Part shown: positions 7,338 to 16,454 of the stretch, piece after piece
How the letters are laid out: each line of letters opens with the position of its first letter
Position numbering within the stretch: the first letter of the stretch is position 1
NCBI RefSeq assembly: GCF_026626705.1
Contig: NZ_JAPNKC010000001.1
Location: forward strand, 8,202,001 to 8,266,000
DNA length: 64,000 nt
Reading direction: 5' to 3'
From: Pyxidicoccus sp. MSG2
GTDB lineage: Bacteria; Myxococcota; Myxococcia; Myxococcales; Myxococcaceae
Translations under genes and position numbers: made by a program
The notes under the pieces: generated by a model
Database searches by the model: none
The model's input: only the letters and a program-made list of their open reading frames with translations
What the model was told of the DNA's origin: nothing

Positions 7338-8237
7338 ATGGCTGTCAGGGTGGGCATCATCGGGAGCCACGGACTCGGACAGATGCTCGGAGTCCTCGGT
7401 CGGGGAGAATCCCACACCCTGGAGACACCCTTCGGCCCCCACGCCGGCCCCATCATCACCACCGAGCTGGACGGCGTGTCCGTGGTCTACGTGTCCCGCC
7501 ACGGCCCCGGCCACATCTACAACGCCACCCGCGCCCCGTACCGCGCCAACCTCTTCGCGCTGAAGCTGCTCGGCGTCACCCACGTCCTCGCCACCGGCAC
7601 CGTGGGCAGCCTGCGCGAGCACCTCCAGCCGCCCCAGCTCGTCCTGCCGGACCAGGTCATCGACCGCACCTACCGCCGGCCCTGCACCTTCTACGACGAC
7701 GTCGCCGTCCACGTGGAGCTGGCCAGCCCCTTCTGCGCCACGCTCCGGCAGGTGCTCGTCGCCGCCGCGGACCCTGGCGGCCCCGCCGTCCACCCCGAGG
7801 CCACCTACGTCTGCATCGAGGGCCCCTCGCTCAGCACGCGCGCGGAGAGCCTCCTGTACCAGGCCTCGGGCGCGGACGTGGTGGGCATGACGGCCATGCC
7901 CGAGGCCCGGCTCGCGCGCGAGGCGGAGCTGCACTACGCGCTGGTGGCCCTGCCCACCGACTACGACTCGTGGCGGCCTCCTCCTCCGGGCCAGGCGCAC
8001 GAGGAGCGGCTGACGCAGGTCTCCCACAACGTCCAGGCCGCCACCGTCACCGCCGCCGCCCTCATCCGCCGCGCGCTGCCCCGTATCTCCGAGCCTCGCG
8101 AGCCCCGCGGCAACGGCTGCCGCTGTGACACCGCGCTCGCGCTGGCCATCGCCACCGACCGGGCCCGCATCCCCGACGAGGTCCGCACCCGGCTTCGTCC
8201 ACTGCTGGGCAGATACCTCCCACCCAACGTCGCCTGA
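7338..8237 (+). CDS. MTA/purine nucleoside phosphorylase family protein
   Basis: This 299-residue protein phosphorolyses 5'-methylthioadenosine (or a related purine nucleoside) to the base and a pentose 1-phosphate, feeding methionine and purine salvage. The family pattern is clear: GIIGSHGLG at the N-terminus, SRHGPGHIYNATRAPYRANL (the RHG...H..P..vnyRaNi block), TGTVGSLRE, a purine-loop block with IEGPSLSTRAES, and VGMTAMPEARLAREAELHYA. The normal Asn-Met of the purine pocket aligns with the GMTAMPE block. A C-terminal Cys-containing segment (NGCRCDTALALAIATDR) is longer than in archaeal enzymes. A good ribosome site (GAGG) precedes the ATG. Substrate preference between MTA and inosine/guanosine is undetermined. 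Confidence 0.9.
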   Translation: MAVRVGIIGSHGLGQMLGVLGRGESHTLETPFGPHAGPIITTELDGVSVVYVSRHGPGHIYNATRAPYRANLFALKLLGVTHVLATGTVGSLREHLQPPQLVLPDQVIDRTYRRPCTFYDDVAVHVELASPFCATLRQVLVAAADPGGPAVHPEATYVCIEGPSLSTRAESLLYQASGADVVGMTAMPEARLAREAELHYALVALPTDYDSWRPPPPGQAHEERLTQVSHNVQAATVTAAALIRRALPRISEPREPRGNGCRCDTALALAIATDRARIPDEVRTRLRPLLGRYLPPNVA

Positions 8238-8350
8238 GCGGGCCCGAGCGGCGACTGCCTGGCCGGGCGCCTGCCTGCTCGCCTGCTGCCAACCCTCCCC
8301 ACCGTTCCCACCTTCCTCACCCCAGGGGGAGAGGCGAGCGAGGAGGGGAG

Positions 8351-9400
8351 ATGCGATTGCCCAGGCTCAAGTATCTGACATGGCGTGAGTTCGGCCGGCG
8401 CTTCGTGAAGGAGTTCCAGGAGGACACCGTCACCGACATCGCCGCCCAGCTTTCGTACTACCTGCTCTTCTCGCTGTTCCCGTTCCTCTTCTTCCTCTTC
8501 ACGCTCGTCGCCTACCTGCCCTTCGCACCGGGCGCGGTGGACGCGATGGTGGACCGCATCCGTCCGCTCGTCCCCGGAGACGCGCTGGAATTGGTGACGG
8601 GGCACCTGCAGGCGCTGGTCAATCAGCCCCGGCCCAAGCTGCTGACGGCCGGTCTCGTCATCGCCCTGTGGACGGCGTCGCGCGGCGTGGACGCCCTGCG
8701 CAAGGCGCTCAACCTGGCCTACGACGTGCCCGAGTCCCGCCCCATCTGGAAGACGCAGGGACTGGCCATGCTGGTGACGCTCGTCGGCACGCTGCTCATC
8801 CCGCTGTCCTTCACCATCTTCCTGCTCGGCGGACGGCTGGGCGCGTGGGTCGCCGACAAGCTGCAACTCACCGACGCGTTCTACTTCGTCTGGTCCTGGC
8901 TGCGCTGGCCCTTCACCGCGTCGCTGGTGATGCTGGCGCTCGCGCTCTGCTACTACCTGCTCCCCGACGTGAAGCAGAAGTTCAAGTACATCACCCCCGG
9001 CTCCATGCTGGGCACGGGCATCTGGCTGGTGAGCACCTGGGGCTTCACGCAGTACGTGGAGCACTTCGGCAAGTACAACGTCACCTACGGCTCCATCGGC
9101 GGCGTCGTGGTGCTGCTGTTGTGGCTCTACATCTCCGGGCTCGTCTTCATCCTCGGCGGCGAAATCAACGCCATCCTCGAGCACGCGTCCGCGGAGGGGA
9201 AGGAGAAGGGCGCTCGCGACTTCGACCAGCCCGCGCCGCTGGAGCCGCCCGTGATGACGCCCGGGGCGGCGAAGAGCGCCAGCAGCGCGAAGAAGTCGCG
9301 GCTGGCGCGCTTCCGGTGGAAGCGGCGGGTGGCCCGGGGGCAGTCCCCCGAGCCCACCCTTCCGGAGCAGGAGCGCGAGCCCCCCTCCCACCTGCACTGA
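8351..9400 (+). CDS. YihY/BrkB family integral membrane protein
   Basis: This 349-residue protein has about six membrane helices in residues 30-275 and the family blocks TDIAAQLSYYLLFSLFPFLFF, WTASRGVDALRKALNLAYDV, LYYLLPDVKQKFKYITPGS and YGSIGGVVVLLLWLYISGLVFILGGEINA. YihY/BrkB proteins were once annotated as ribonuclease BN and as virulence factors; their biochemical role remains uncertain. The last 70 residues are charged, cytoplasmic and probably disordered. A strong GAGGAGGGG ribosome site precedes the ATG. The gene converges on the M48 protease with 11 bases between stops. Confidence 0.93.
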   Translation: MRLPRLKYLTWREFGRRFVKEFQEDTVTDIAAQLSYYLLFSLFPFLFFLFTLVAYLPFAPGAVDAMVDRIRPLVPGDALELVTGHLQALVNQPRPKLLTAGLVIALWTASRGVDALRKALNLAYDVPESRPIWKTQGLAMLVTLVGTLLIPLSFTIFLLGGRLGAWVADKLQLTDAFYFVWSWLRWPFTASLVMLALALCYYLLPDVKQKFKYITPGSMLGTGIWLVSTWGFTQYVEHFGKYNVTYGSIGGVVVLLLWLYISGLVFILGGEINAILEHASAEGKEKGARDFDQPAPLEPPVMTPGAAKSASSAKKSRLARFRWKRRVARGQSPEPTLPEQEREPPSHLH

Positions 9401-9411
9401 GGAGCCGCGGG

Positions 9412-10236
9412 CTACTTCTTGCCCAGCTTCTGCTGGATGGCCGGCAGCCCGCCCGGGCTGTTGTTGCTGCCGCGCAGGTTGTTCTGCGAGATGACCTTCT
9501 GCAGGTGCGCGATGCGGTCCTGGTTCGTCGGGTGCGTGCTCAGCCACTTCATGAAGGCCGGCGAGTCCCCCTGCTCCTTCTGCAGCTTCTGGAAGAAGGT
9601 GATGAGCCCGCGCGGGTCATAGCCGGCGCCGGACGCGTAGCGGGCGCCGTACTCGTCCGCCTCGGTCTCTTCGCTGCGGCCGTGCGCCAGCATCGTCCCG
9701 CCGCCCGCGAGCTGCGCGGCCATGGTCGCCACCGCGCCCGGGTTCTTCCCCAGCGCCGCCTGGGTGACGGCCTGCAGGCCCATCTGGTTGACCATGGCGC
9801 GCGCGGAGTGCCGGCCCACCACGTGGCCCGCCTCGTGCGCCATGACGCCGACCAGCTCCGCCTCCGTGTCCGCCGCCAGGATGAGGCCCGTGTAGACGTA
9901 CAGGTAGCCGCCCGGCGTGGCGAACGCGTTCACCGTCTTCGGGTCGTCGATGACGTTGACCTTCCACTTCACGCCCGGCCGGTCCTTCGTGGCCTGCCGG
10001 AGGATGGGCGCGGAGATGCTCTTCACGTAGTCGACGACGGAGGCGTCCTGGACGTACTTGATCTTCTCCTTCGTCTCCAGCTCCGCCTTCACCTGCTTGC
10101 CCAGCTCCTCCTCCTGCTCGTCGGAGATGAGGGTGGACGCGATGGCCTTCTCCGCCTGGATGCGCTGCTTCGCGCAGCCCGCGGTGAGGCCCATCGCCAG
10201 GGTGAGGCCCAGTACCACCGAGAGGATTCGTTGCAT
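9412..10236 (-). CDS. M48-family zinc metalloprotease lipoprotein
   Basis: This 274-residue lipoprotein carries a lipobox ending LTAGC with the modified Cys at position 21, so it is exported and tethered to a membrane. The protease domain shows the zinc motif HEAGH at 134-138, the third ligand region SEETEADEYGARYASGAGYDP, and STHPTNQDRI near the C-terminus, as in BepA/LoiP-like periplasmic quality-control proteases. I chose ATG 10236 because it puts the signal peptide directly at the N-terminus; ATG 10260 would add eight residues. The role in outer-membrane protein quality control is inferred from family. Confidence 0.92.
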   Translation of the reverse strand: MQRILSVVLGLTLAMGLTAGCAKQRIQAEKAIASTLISDEQEEELGKQVKAELETKEKIKYVQDASVVDYVKSISAPILRQATKDRPGVKWKVNVIDDPKTVNAFATPGGYLYVYTGLILAADTEAELVGVMAHEAGHVVGRHSARAMVNQMGLQAVTQAALGKNPGAVATMAAQLAGGGTMLAHGRSEETEADEYGARYASGAGYDPRGLITFFQKLQKEQGDSPAFMKWLSTHPTNQDRIAHLQKVISQNNLRGSNNSPGGLPAIQQKLGKK

Positions 10237-10491
10237 GACCGGGTGTGCCTTTCGTTCCATGGGTTGTTTCGTCGGGAGCGGGCCCGACTCTTGGGCAGCG
10301 CCCGCCTCCGGGCAAGCGCCGCGTAGGGCTTCGTCCCCCAAGGACGTGAAGCAGACGGAATCCATCCAAACACGCGGTGACGCCCCAGCCCGCGCCCCCA
10401 CCGGGGGGGCCGGCGAGCCTTGCGGCACCGGCACCCGGTACGGACTCTTGAAGTTGCGGGTGCCCCGAGCGCGGCGCCCGGGGAGGCGCGG

Positions 10492-11454
10492 ATGTCACGT
10501 CCCGTATGGGTGGGCTCGCTGGGCTTCGGCCTGGTGAGCGTCCCGGTGAGGCTCTACAGCGCGGTCAGCCCGAAGCAGGTGCAATTCCACCTGCTGCACG
10601 ACGCGGACGGCGCCCGCATCCAGAACAAGCGGGTGTGCTCGGCGGACGGCGAGGAGGTGGCCTACGAGCACGTGGTGAAGGGGTACGCGCTCGACGACGG
10701 CCGCCACGTGGCGGTGACGCGCGGGGAATTGGAGGCGTTCGACCCGGAATCCAGCCGCGTCATCGAGTTGGAGGACTTCGTGGAGGCGGGGGAGATAGAC
10801 CCCATCTACTACGACACGCCCTACCACCTGGTCCCCGCGGAAGGGGCCGAGCGCGCGTACTCACTGCTGGTCTCCACGCTGCGCGAGGCGGGCCGCGTGG
10901 GCGTTGGCCACTTCGTGCTCTACCAGAAGGGCCACCTGTGCGCGGTGCGGCCCCATGGCCGGGCGCTGCTCCTGTCCACGCTCCACTACGCGGAGGAGGT
11001 GGTGTCCCAGGACAGTCTCGCGGAGTTGTCGCACGTGAGCGAGCGGCCGCAGTCGCGCGAACTGGAGGCGGCGCTGCACCTCGTCGAGGCCCGCGCCACG
11101 CAGTTCGAGCCCCAGCGCTACCATGACGTCCACCGCGAGCGGCTGCGGGCCTTCATCGAGCGCCGCGCCGCGCGCACCCGTCCGAAGGCAGCGGAGCGGT
11201 GGCCCGTCGTGCACGCGGGGGCCACCGCGGGGCCTCCGTCGCAGGGTGATTTGCTCGCGGCGCTGGAGCGGAGCGTGGCCGCGCTCCGGGCCGGTCAGCC
11301 GCTGCCGCCGCTGCCCGAGCAGGGCTCGCTGCGACTGCGCCCCCAGGCCTCGGCGCACCAGGTCCGGGAGCGGAGCGGCGGAGGCGAGGCCTCCACGTCC
11401 AGCGCCCCGGAGTCCCAGCGGAAGGAGGACGACGGCGGGGAGCCCTCGCCCTGA
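10492..11454 (+). CDS. ku: Ku protein of bacterial non-homologous end joining
   Basis: This 320-residue protein binds double-strand DNA ends as a homodimer and recruits LigD. The bacterial Ku core occupies residues 1-250: WVGSLGFGLVSVPVRLYSAV, FHLLHDADGARIQNKRVC, EVAYEHVVKGYALDDGRHV, and the Ku ring motif IDPIYYDTPYHLVPAEGAERAY. The C-terminal tail is variable and charged and probably contacts LigD or DNA. No ligD lies adjacent here. A GGAGGCGCGG stretch sits just upstream of the ATG at 10492. It converges on the superoxide dismutase gene. Confidence 0.96.
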   Translation: MSRPVWVGSLGFGLVSVPVRLYSAVSPKQVQFHLLHDADGARIQNKRVCSADGEEVAYEHVVKGYALDDGRHVAVTRGELEAFDPESSRVIELEDFVEAGEIDPIYYDTPYHLVPAEGAERAYSLLVSTLREAGRVGVGHFVLYQKGHLCAVRPHGRALLLSTLHYAEEVVSQDSLAELSHVSERPQSRELEAALHLVEARATQFEPQRYHDVHRERLRAFIERRAARTRPKAAERWPVVHAGATAGPPSQGDLLAALERSVAALRAGQPLPPLPEQGSLRLRPQASAHQVRERSGGGEASTSSAPESQRKEDDGGEPSP

Positions 11455-11457
11455 GCC

Positions 11458-11472
11458 TCCCGCCGGGCGGGA
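11458..11472. terminator. GC-rich hairpin between convergent ku and sod genes
   Basis: TCCCGCC is followed directly by GGGCGGGA, a near-perfect palindrome between the two stop codons. It could end transcription on either strand, but there is no clear T run. Confidence 0.4.
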
Positions 11473-11482
11473 AGACGACGGA

Positions 11483-12091
11483 CTACTTCAGCCGGCCTTC
11501 GCAGGCGTCGTAGTCGATGTTGGAGAAGTACGCGTCCACGTACTTGCCGCGCTCGTTCGCCTTGTAGTCCGGCGTGAAGGCGTGCTCCCACGCGTCCATG
11601 ATGATGATGGGCTTGAAGCCGGCGATGTTGTTGGTCTCGTGCAGGGTGATCCAGTGGTTGGACAGCCACCCGGTGCGCGGGTCCTGGAACGTCACGGCCC
11701 AGCCGATGCCCGGCATGGTGGCCACGGCCTTGAAGTCCGCGAACCAGTTCTCGAAGGAGCCGAAGCTCTCCTCCATGGCCTTCTTCAGCTTCGCCGGCGG
11801 CGTGGCGCCCGAGCCACCCGGCTTCATGTTGCCGAAGTAGTACTCGTGGAGGACCATGCCGTTGTACTCGAAGCCCAGCCGGCGGGTCATCTCCGCGTAG
11901 GCGGGGTTGGTGCCCGCGGCCTCACCCTTGAGCTGCAGGCCGGAAAGCGTCTCGGTCAGCTTGTTGGTGCGGTTGACGTAACCCTCGTACAGCTTGAAGT
12001 GCGTCTCGAGGACGGCGTCGCTGAGCCCCTTGAGGCCCTTGAGCTGCGGGAACTGCATCGGCGCGTACTTCTTCTGCGGAACGTCCGCCAT
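11483..12091 (-). CDS. Superoxide dismutase, Fe/Mn family
   Basis: This 202-residue cytoplasmic enzyme disproportionates superoxide. The metal ligands are visible: His in LETHFKLYEGYVNRTNKL, His in GMVLHEYYFGN, and Asp and His in IIIMDAWEHAFTPDY. Compared with textbook SodA/SodB the segments are divergent: the usual DVWEHAYYLDY reads DAWEHAFTPDY, and the N-terminal HHxxHY pattern is altered. Metal preference cannot be called confidently. The divergent intergenic region of about 150 bases with mutM holds both promoters; both products limit oxidative damage, though their linkage may be coincidental. Confidence 0.92.
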   Translation of the reverse strand: MADVPQKKYAPMQFPQLKGLKGLSDAVLETHFKLYEGYVNRTNKLTETLSGLQLKGEAAGTNPAYAEMTRRLGFEYNGMVLHEYYFGNMKPGGSGATPPAKLKKAMEESFGSFENWFADFKAVATMPGIGWAVTFQDPRTGWLSNHWITLHETNNIAGFKPIIIMDAWEHAFTPDYKANERGKYVDAYFSNIDYDACEGRLK

Positions 12092-12242
12092 GCTGCCTCC
12101 AGAGAATGGGTGGGTGTTGGGTCGGAAGGCCGCCTCATAACGGAGGTGGGGCCTGCCAGCGCGGAGAACTTCACGCCGGTGTGCGCGGTACGACAAGTAA
12201 GAAATGCGCACGCCCCGCTCGCGGTGCTATGTGCCGGGGCGG

Positions 12243-13088
12243 ATGCCTGAGCTTCCGGAAGTGGAGATCGCCCGGCGCAACCTGGTGCGCTGGTTCAGCG
12301 GCCGGCGCCTCGTCCGCGCCGAGGCCGACGATACCCGCATCTTCCGTGGTGCCGAGCTCCGCCACTTCACCGAGCTGTCCGGCCGGCTGGAGTCCCTCGT
12401 CCGCCGGGGCAAGTACCTCCTCTTCGCCTTCGAGGAAGGACGGGGCCTGCTGGGCCACCTGGGGATGACGGGCAAGTTCGTCCGCCGCACGGAAGGGCAG
12501 GGCGAGCCGTACAGCCGCGCCCGCTTCCACCTCGATGACGGGCACGTCCTCCACTTCAGTGATCCACGCATGTTCGGCCGGCTGGAGCCCGCCCCCGCCG
12601 CCCGGCTGAGGGAGCTGGACGTGGTGAAGGCCCTGGGGAGGGATCCCCTGGCGGACGGCCTCACCGCGGGCCAGCTCGAAAAGGCCGTGGCCCCCTCCCG
12701 GCAGCCCCTCAAGGTGGCGCTGCTGGACCAGTCGCGCATCACCGGCCTGGGCAACATCCACGCCGCCGAGGCCCTCTTCCGCGCCGGAATCCACCCCTCC
12801 CGGGAGCCCGCCTCCCTCACCCCGGACGAGTGGAAGCGTCTGGTGGGCGCCATCCGGGCCACCATCGACTTCGGCCTGAAGGAGCAGGAGGGGGAGGAGC
12901 CGGTGTACCTGGAGGAGGGGCGCTCGGAGAACCCTTTCTTCGTCTACGGCCGGGCCGGGGGCCCATGCTCCCGGTGCGGAACCCCCGTCGAGTCCTTCAC
13001 CCAGGCCGGCCGCACCACCCACTTCTGTCCGAAATGCCAGCCCCGCTCAGGCGTTCACGCGTCGAAGCCCCGGGCCGGTAAGCGTTGA
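12243..13088 (+). CDS. mutM: Formamidopyrimidine-DNA glycosylase
   Basis: MutM removes 8-oxoguanine and formamidopyrimidines from DNA and nicks the strand. The 281-residue protein begins MPELPEVEIARRNL after initiator-Met removal (Pro1 nucleophile, then Glu2), has the GHLGMTGKF block, the helix-two-turn-helix with GLGNIHAAEALFRAGIHP, and a C-terminal zinc finger CSRCGTPVESFTQAGRTTHFCPKC. All key parts are intact. The finger and PELPEVE together favour MutM over endonuclease VIII, although some Nei-like glycosylases share this architecture. It is divergent from the superoxide dismutase gene. Confidence 0.95.
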   Translation: MPELPEVEIARRNLVRWFSGRRLVRAEADDTRIFRGAELRHFTELSGRLESLVRRGKYLLFAFEEGRGLLGHLGMTGKFVRRTEGQGEPYSRARFHLDDGHVLHFSDPRMFGRLEPAPAARLRELDVVKALGRDPLADGLTAGQLEKAVAPSRQPLKVALLDQSRITGLGNIHAAEALFRAGIHPSREPASLTPDEWKRLVGAIRATIDFGLKEQEGEEPVYLEEGRSENPFFVYGRAGGPCSRCGTPVESFTQAGRTTHFCPKCQPRSGVHASKPRAGKR

Positions 13089-13113
13089 CACCCCCATGTC
13101 CCGTGGCTTGAAT
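13085..13113 (+). promoter_or_regulatory. Sigma-70-type promoter for the envelope/lysine operon
   Basis: TTGACA (13085-13090) and TTGAAT (13108-13113) are separated by 17 bases and overlap the end of mutM. Transcription would begin near 13120, so the ATG at 13096 could not be used from this promoter. That supports a start at 13156 or 13165 for the next gene. Confidence 0.5.
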
Positions 13114-13155
13114 CGCCCGCCTTTCAGACCCGGCCGCCCCAAGCGGCCCTGGAGA

Positions 13156-14967
13156 ATGTTGCCCATGTCTCACGCCCTGCTGGCGGCGCTGCTCGTCGCT
13201 TCGTCCACGGCCACCGCGCAGACGCCGGTGCCCGACGGTAGCGCGCCCGCGCCCGCCGCCACCGAGGCCGCGCCCGCCGCGCCCGCTTCTCCCTCCGCCG
13301 AGCCGCCCCCCGCCGCCGCCCAGGGGGACTCCGTCACCCGCGAGGACCTGGACGCCGCCAAGCAGGAGCTGCGCGAGGAGATCCGCGCCGAGGCCGCCAA
13401 GCAGTCCGTCGACTCCGGCGAGTGGAACGAGGAGTTCCCCGAGGAGAAGCGCAAGCTGGAGGTCTTCACGCTCGACGGCTACTTCCGCCTGCGTCCCACG
13501 CTCTTCTACAAGTTCGACCTGGGCAAGGTGCCGGGCCAGGAGCTCTTCCCGCGCTCGCCGCGCAGCGCCGGGGAGAACACCCAGTCCTTCGCCACCATGC
13601 GCCTGCGCCTGGAGCCCGTCTTCAACGTCTCCGAGCAGGTGAGCATCAAGACGGAGATTCTCGGCCTGGACAACGTGGTGCTGGGCTCCCAGCCGGACAA
13701 CCTCTACCCGGGTGACCAGCACAACCTCTTCGGAGTCTTCTCCGAGAGCCAGGACTCCGCCGTCGACATGCTGGAGGACTCCATCAAGATTCGCCGCGCC
13801 TATGGCGAGGTGAAGACGCCGGTGGGCATCCTGCGCTTCGGCCGCATGGGCAGCCAGTGGGGCCTGGGCATGCTGCGCAACGACGGCACCTGCTTCGACT
13901 GCGACTACGGCGACACGGTGGACCGCATCCAGTTCGTCACCAACCCCTTCGAGGGCTGGTACGTGACGCCCATGTTCGACTTCAACTCCGAGGGCGTCGT
14001 CGACGGGCGCGGCTCGCAGGGCGAGCCGGTGGACCTGACGCAGTCGGACGACAGCCACAGCTGGGTGATTGCCATCGCCCGCCGGGACACCGACGCGGTC
14101 ATCCGCTCCAAGCTGAACAACAACCAGAGCGTGCTCCAGTACGGCCTGCACTTCACCTACCGCACGCAGAACTGGGAGTACGACGCCAGCACCCAGAATG
14201 GCATCGCCACGGGCTTCATCCCCCGCTCCGCTTCGCTCTACATCCCGGACCTGTGGCTGCGGTACGAGGAGCGCAACTGGCGGCTGGAGTTCGAGCTCGC
14301 CGGCACGTTCGGCAACATCGGCAACCGCGCCCTGGACGCGGGCAACATCAACGACCCCACGCAGAACCAGAGCCTGCGCGTCGCCCAGTTCGGCGGCGTG
14401 GCCCAGGGCGAGGTGAAGGTGGCCAACAACAAGCTGTCGCTCGGCCTGGAGCTGGGCTTCGCGTCGGGCGACAAGGCCCCCGGCTTCGGCAACTACCCGG
14501 CCCGCCCCGGCTCCGGCACCAACGGCTTCACCGAGCCGGGTGACTCGGAAGGCCCGCAGTTCCGCTGCGGCTCCGGCGGCTGCTCCGACAACGCCATCCG
14601 CAACTTCCGCTTCAACCGCGACTACCGCGTAGACCTCATCCTCTGGCGGGAAATCATCGGCGGCATCACCGACGCGTTCTACGTGCGCCCCTCCGCCAAG
14701 TACACGATTACGGAGGGCTTCGACCTGTACGCCCGCCTCATCTACTCGCAGACGCTCTACGCGGAGTCCACCCCGTCCTTCACCAGCAAGGCGCTGGGCG
14801 TGGAGGCCAACGTCGGTGCGGACTACAAGACCGAGGACGGCTTCATCGCGGGCGTGGCGTACGGCATCCTGTTCCCGATGAGCGGCCTGCAGGAGTTCGA
14901 CTCCACGCTGCGCGCCGACCTGGAGACGCCGCAGACCATCCGCGGCTGGCTGGGCATCAGCTTCTAG
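13156..14967 (+). CDS. TIGR04551-type outer-membrane beta-barrel protein
   Basis: This roughly 600-residue exported protein has an N-terminal signal peptide (MSHALLAALLVASSTATAQ), an Ala/Pro-rich linker, a short charged coiled-coil stretch (VTREDLDAAKQELREEIRAE), and then a long region of alternating aromatic/polar strands rich in Asn, Asp and Tyr. It ends in GWLGISF, with a terminal Phe as expected of an outer-membrane beta-barrel. The pattern fits the myxobacterial family I know as TIGR04551; its function is unknown to me. ATG 13156 (or 13165) follows GGAGA; an upstream in-frame ATG at 13096 falls inside the likely promoter. The next gene begins two bases after its stop. Confidence 0.8.
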   Translation: MLPMSHALLAALLVASSTATAQTPVPDGSAPAPAATEAAPAAPASPSAEPPPAAAQGDSVTREDLDAAKQELREEIRAEAAKQSVDSGEWNEEFPEEKRKLEVFTLDGYFRLRPTLFYKFDLGKVPGQELFPRSPRSAGENTQSFATMRLRLEPVFNVSEQVSIKTEILGLDNVVLGSQPDNLYPGDQHNLFGVFSESQDSAVDMLEDSIKIRRAYGEVKTPVGILRFGRMGSQWGLGMLRNDGTCFDCDYGDTVDRIQFVTNPFEGWYVTPMFDFNSEGVVDGRGSQGEPVDLTQSDDSHSWVIAIARRDTDAVIRSKLNNNQSVLQYGLHFTYRTQNWEYDASTQNGIATGFIPRSASLYIPDLWLRYEERNWRLEFELAGTFGNIGNRALDAGNINDPTQNQSLRVAQFGGVAQGEVKVANNKLSLGLELGFASGDKAPGFGNYPARPGSGTNGFTEPGDSEGPQFRCGSGGCSDNAIRNFRFNRDYRVDLILWREIIGGITDAFYVRPSAKYTITEGFDLYARLIYSQTLYAESTPSFTSKALGVEANVGADYKTEDGFIAGVAYGILFPMSGLQEFDSTLRADLETPQTIRGWLGISF

Positions 14968-14969
14968 CC

Positions 14970-15200
14970 ATGCGCCGCGTCCTCCCGTCCGTGTGTGTCG
15001 CCACCGGCCTCGCGCTGGTGCTGGTGGCGTGCGGCATCAAGGGCTCGCCGAAGCCGCCGGTGCCGCCGCCCGCGCCTCCCACGGAGACGCAGCCGCCTCC
15101 GGAGGACACCTCCCGAGGGCCCCTCGAGCCCTCGGGGCCGTCCGTCTCTCCGATTCCGGACGCGGGTCCCGCCGTCCCGGGCACCGAGCCAACCCAGTGA
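14970..15200 (+). CDS. LptM/YifL-like small lipoprotein
   Basis: This 76-residue lipoprotein has a signal peptide and lipobox LVACG, then GIKGSPKPPVPPPAPP and a Pro-rich tail. The C-G-x-K-G sequence right after the lipid-modified Cys is the hallmark of LptM (YifL), which in enterobacteria assists oxidative maturation of the LptD translocon. In gammaproteobacteria yifL sits next to diaminopimelate/lysine genes, and here it directly precedes lysA with its TGA overlapping the lysA GTG. That shared context strengthens the assignment, but the tail shows no similarity beyond Pro richness. Confidence 0.8.
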   Translation: MRRVLPSVCVATGLALVLVACGIKGSPKPPVPPPAPPTETQPPPEDTSRGPLEPSGPSVSPIPDAGPAVPGTEPTQ

Positions 15201-16438
15201 ACCACTTCATCTGGCGCAAGGGCGTGCTGCACGCCGAGGGCGTGCCGCTGCCGGCCATCGCCGAGTCGGTGGGCACGCCCACCTACGTGTACTCCGCGGC
15301 CACGCTCACCCGGCACTTCCGGGTGGTGTCGGAGGCGTTCGGCGCCACGCCGCATCTCATCTGCTACTCGGTGAAGGCGAACTCCAACCTCGCCATCCTC
15401 CGGCTCTTCGCGGGGCTGGGCGGCGGGTTCGACATCGTCTCCGGCGGCGAGCTGGCCCGGGTGAAGCAGGCGGGCGGCGCGGCGGAGAAGACGGTGTTCG
15501 CCGGCGTGGGCAAGACGCAGGAGGAGATGGAGGCGGCGCTGGCCGCGGGCATCCTCCTCTTCAACGTGGAGAGCGCCGAGGAACTGGACGCCCTGGACGC
15601 GGTGGGCCGCCGCCTGGGCCGCCGCGCGCCCTTCGCGCTGCGCGTGAATCCGGACGTGGACGCGCGCACGCACCGCTACATCTCCACCGGGCTGAAGACG
15701 TCCAAGTTCGGCGTCCCCTTCGAGGAGGCGGTGGCCCTCTACACGCGCGCGAAGAAGCTGAAGGGCGTGCGCGCCGCCGGGCTGGACTGCCACATCGGCT
15801 CGCAGCTCACCCAGGCCTCGCCCATGCGCGCGGCCCTCACCAAGGTGGCCGGCCTCTACACGGAGCTGAAGGCGGCCGGGCACCCGCTGGCGTACCTGGA
15901 CGTGGGCGGCGGCCTGGGGATTACGTACACGGACGAGACGCCTCCCTCTCCCGAGGAGTACGCGCGCACCGTCCTGGACGCGACGAAGGGCACCGGCGCG
16001 CACCTGGTGCTGGAGCCGGGCCGGGCGCTGGTGGGCAACGCGGGCGTGCTGCTCACCCGCGTGCTGTACCGGAAGAAGACGCCGGCCAAGCACTTCGTGG
16101 TGGTGGACGCGGGCATGAACGACCTCATCCGCCCGGCCCTCTACGAGGCGCACCACGGCTTCCAGCCCCTGGTGAAGCGGCGTGGGAAGGCGGTGGAGGT
16201 GGACGTCGTGGGGCCGGTGTGTGAGTCCACGGACGTGCTGGCCAGGGCCCGCTCCCTGGTCCTCCCCCAGGCGGGCGAGCTGTACGCCTTCATGAGTGCC
16301 GGGGCTTACGGGATGAGCATGGCTTCCAACTACAACTCCCGTCCCCGCCCGGCCGAAGTCATGGTGGACGGGGAGGCGTGGAGGGTGGTCCGCGAACGGG
16401 AGCGGATTGAGGACCTCTGGCGCGGTGAGCGGGCCTGA
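15197..16438 (+). CDS. lysA: Diaminopimelate decarboxylase
   Basis: LysA removes CO2 from meso-diaminopimelate to make lysine, using PLP. The 413-residue protein has the PLP lysine Lys60 in YSVKANSN, the GGGFDIVSGGEL and FAGVGKTQEEM blocks, a glycine-rich phosphate loop (DVGGGLGITY), LEPGRALVGNAGVLLTRV, and the dimer-interface Cys in GPVCESTDVL. The GTG start at 15197 overlaps the lipoprotein TGA (GTGA), which indicates coupled translation; the frame further upstream reads as shadow of the lipoprotein. dapA follows after 16 bases. Confidence 0.97.
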   Translation: MNHFIWRKGVLHAEGVPLPAIAESVGTPTYVYSAATLTRHFRVVSEAFGATPHLICYSVKANSNLAILRLFAGLGGGFDIVSGGELARVKQAGGAAEKTVFAGVGKTQEEMEAALAAGILLFNVESAEELDALDAVGRRLGRRAPFALRVNPDVDARTHRYISTGLKTSKFGVPFEEAVALYTRAKKLKGVRAAGLDCHIGSQLTQASPMRAALTKVAGLYTELKAAGHPLAYLDVGGGLGITYTDETPPSPEEYARTVLDATKGTGAHLVLEPGRALVGNAGVLLTRVLYRKKTPAKHFVVVDAGMNDLIRPALYEAHHGFQPLVKRRGKAVEVDVVGPVCESTDVLARARSLVLPQAGELYAFMSAGAYGMSMASNYNSRPRPAEVMVDGEAWRVVRERERIEDLWRGERA

Positions 16439-16454
16439 ACATATAAGCGCCGCC

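Noticed and set aside
13096..13155. Upstream ATG for the TIGR04551 protein
   Set aside because: It lies inside a likely promoter and would put 20 basic residues before the signal peptide; a ribosome site supports starts near 13156/13165.
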